A stretch of DNA of 64,000 nucleotides from Haloarcula sp. H-GB4 (GTDB lineage Archaea > Halobacteriota > Halobacteria > Halobacteriales > Haloarculaceae), in contig NZ_JAVDDX010000005.1 of NCBI RefSeq assembly GCF_030848575.1, forward strand, positions 62,001-126,000, read 5' to 3'. Within the stretch, counting starts at the first letter, position 1. Each line of letters opens with the position of its first letter. Positions 63,528 through 64,000 of the stretch are shown one piece after another. Both the position numbers and the translations under genes were made by a program. The notes beneath the pieces are model-generated. The model was given only the letters and a program-made list of their open reading frames with translations, had not been told where the DNA came from and made no database searches.

Positions 63528-63671
63528 GACACAGTTGCTGGCGCGATCGTGTTCGTTGTTCTTCTCGTTGTACTGGGTGGCATTGTCGGCGCTATTGGCC
63601 TTGTGCCACCACTGGATACCGGCGACATCCTCGAATCTGAAGACACACAGAGAGAGCAATCCGACACCTGA
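63528..63671 (+). pseudogene. Short hydrophobic remnant after drmC
   Basis: The plus frame opens after a TGA and encodes a hydrophobic helix (GAIVFVVLLVVLGGIVGAIG) and an acidic tail, ending at TGA (63669-63671). It has no usable start and is likely the end of a membrane protein gene lost by deletion. The rest of 63486-64000 shows no other supportable gene. Confidence 0.3.
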
Positions 63672-64000
63672 ACCGAGTGACATCGAAACGGACACGACTA
63701 ATGCTGGATCGTCCGGATACAGTGGTGACTACGATTGCAACGATTTCTCGTCACAGTCGGCTGCATAGGATGTGTACGCGGAATCTGGTCTGCCGCTTCA
63801 ATACCTCCCGGACTCCGTGTCAACTTTCAACTAATTTGAACAAAGAAGCGACAACGATTGAAAACGGACTCCAAAAGTCCTGCGTGAGCTATTGGACGAC
63901 CGCGTCTGGTTCCAGTTGCTCAACCTCGAAGGTCAGCAGATGTGACCGAAGACGGGCATAGGCCCCGTCGCCGTCAGTCGTCACACAGTACCGATTCGGC

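Noticed and set aside
63677-63961. Open frame at the right edge of the window
   Set aside because: Ser/Thr/Arg/Cys-rich composition unlike haloarchaeal proteins and no motif; probably non-coding.
1-64000. CRISPR array
   Set aside because: No regularly spaced direct repeats of 25-40 bp were seen; the CARF gene and repeats present do not form an array.
1-64000. Replication origin with Orc1/Cdc6 or Rep gene
   Set aside because: No protein with the Orc1/Cdc6 AAA+ motifs is visible; the coiled-coil protein at 18725 is only a weak Rep-like candidate.

Overview
The window is haloarchaeal (class Halobacteria). Predicted proteins are strongly acidic, several exported proteins carry twin-arginine lipoprotein signals or a PGF-CTERM-like C-terminus, and there is a TATA-binding protein and many haloarchaeal winged-helix regulators. 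No ribosomal, tRNA or central-metabolism gene was seen. Gene fragments, repeats, AT-richer islets and restriction/defence genes mark it as accessory DNA (plasmid, megaplasmid or chromosomal island).

Layout. 0-6 kb: small lipoproteins and membrane proteins, a CPBP protease, and decayed regulator fragments. 6-16 kb: an AT-richer stretch with two small membrane proteins and an FRG-domain gene, a frameshifted homing-endonuclease-like gene, a minus-strand trio (five-helix membrane protein, possible prohead-protease-like protein, coiled-coil protein), a second CPBP protease, a DUF4238 gene and an unknown gene. Copies of a palindromic repeat family are scattered through 1.7-16.6 kb. 16-19.6 kb: small plasmid-type genes. 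19.6-22.3 kb: a Tat-exported alpha/beta hydrolase flanked by direct repeats of about 150 bp. 22-33 kb: a VapBC-type pair, a lipoprotein, a cytosine methyltransferase divergent from a putative SacI-like restriction enzyme, regulators, a zinc-finger protein and a protein with two GIY-YIG-like halves.

33-63.5 kb is a defence island centred on a class-1-like DISARM locus. On the plus strand lie a GHKL (MORC-like) ATPase, drmA helicase, drmB (DUF1998) and drmC (PLD). Divergent on the minus strand lie a large drmMI-like adenine methyltransferase, a broken drmD-type helicase and a TATA-binding protein, with start/stop overlaps. An intact drmD paralogue follows, then two cytosine methyltransferases, then a third drmD paralogue on the plus strand. 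A CARF-type regulator and an Mrr-like membrane nuclease border the island.

Inferred working model: the methyltransferases mark self DNA, the DrmA/B/C complex with an intact DrmD acts on unmarked incoming DNA, the GHKL ATPase is an added clamp or motor, and the embedded TBP may give the island its own promoter recognition. The 35-bp palindrome just before the GHKL gene is the best candidate operator. All functions come from motif recognition by eye; no database search was run.
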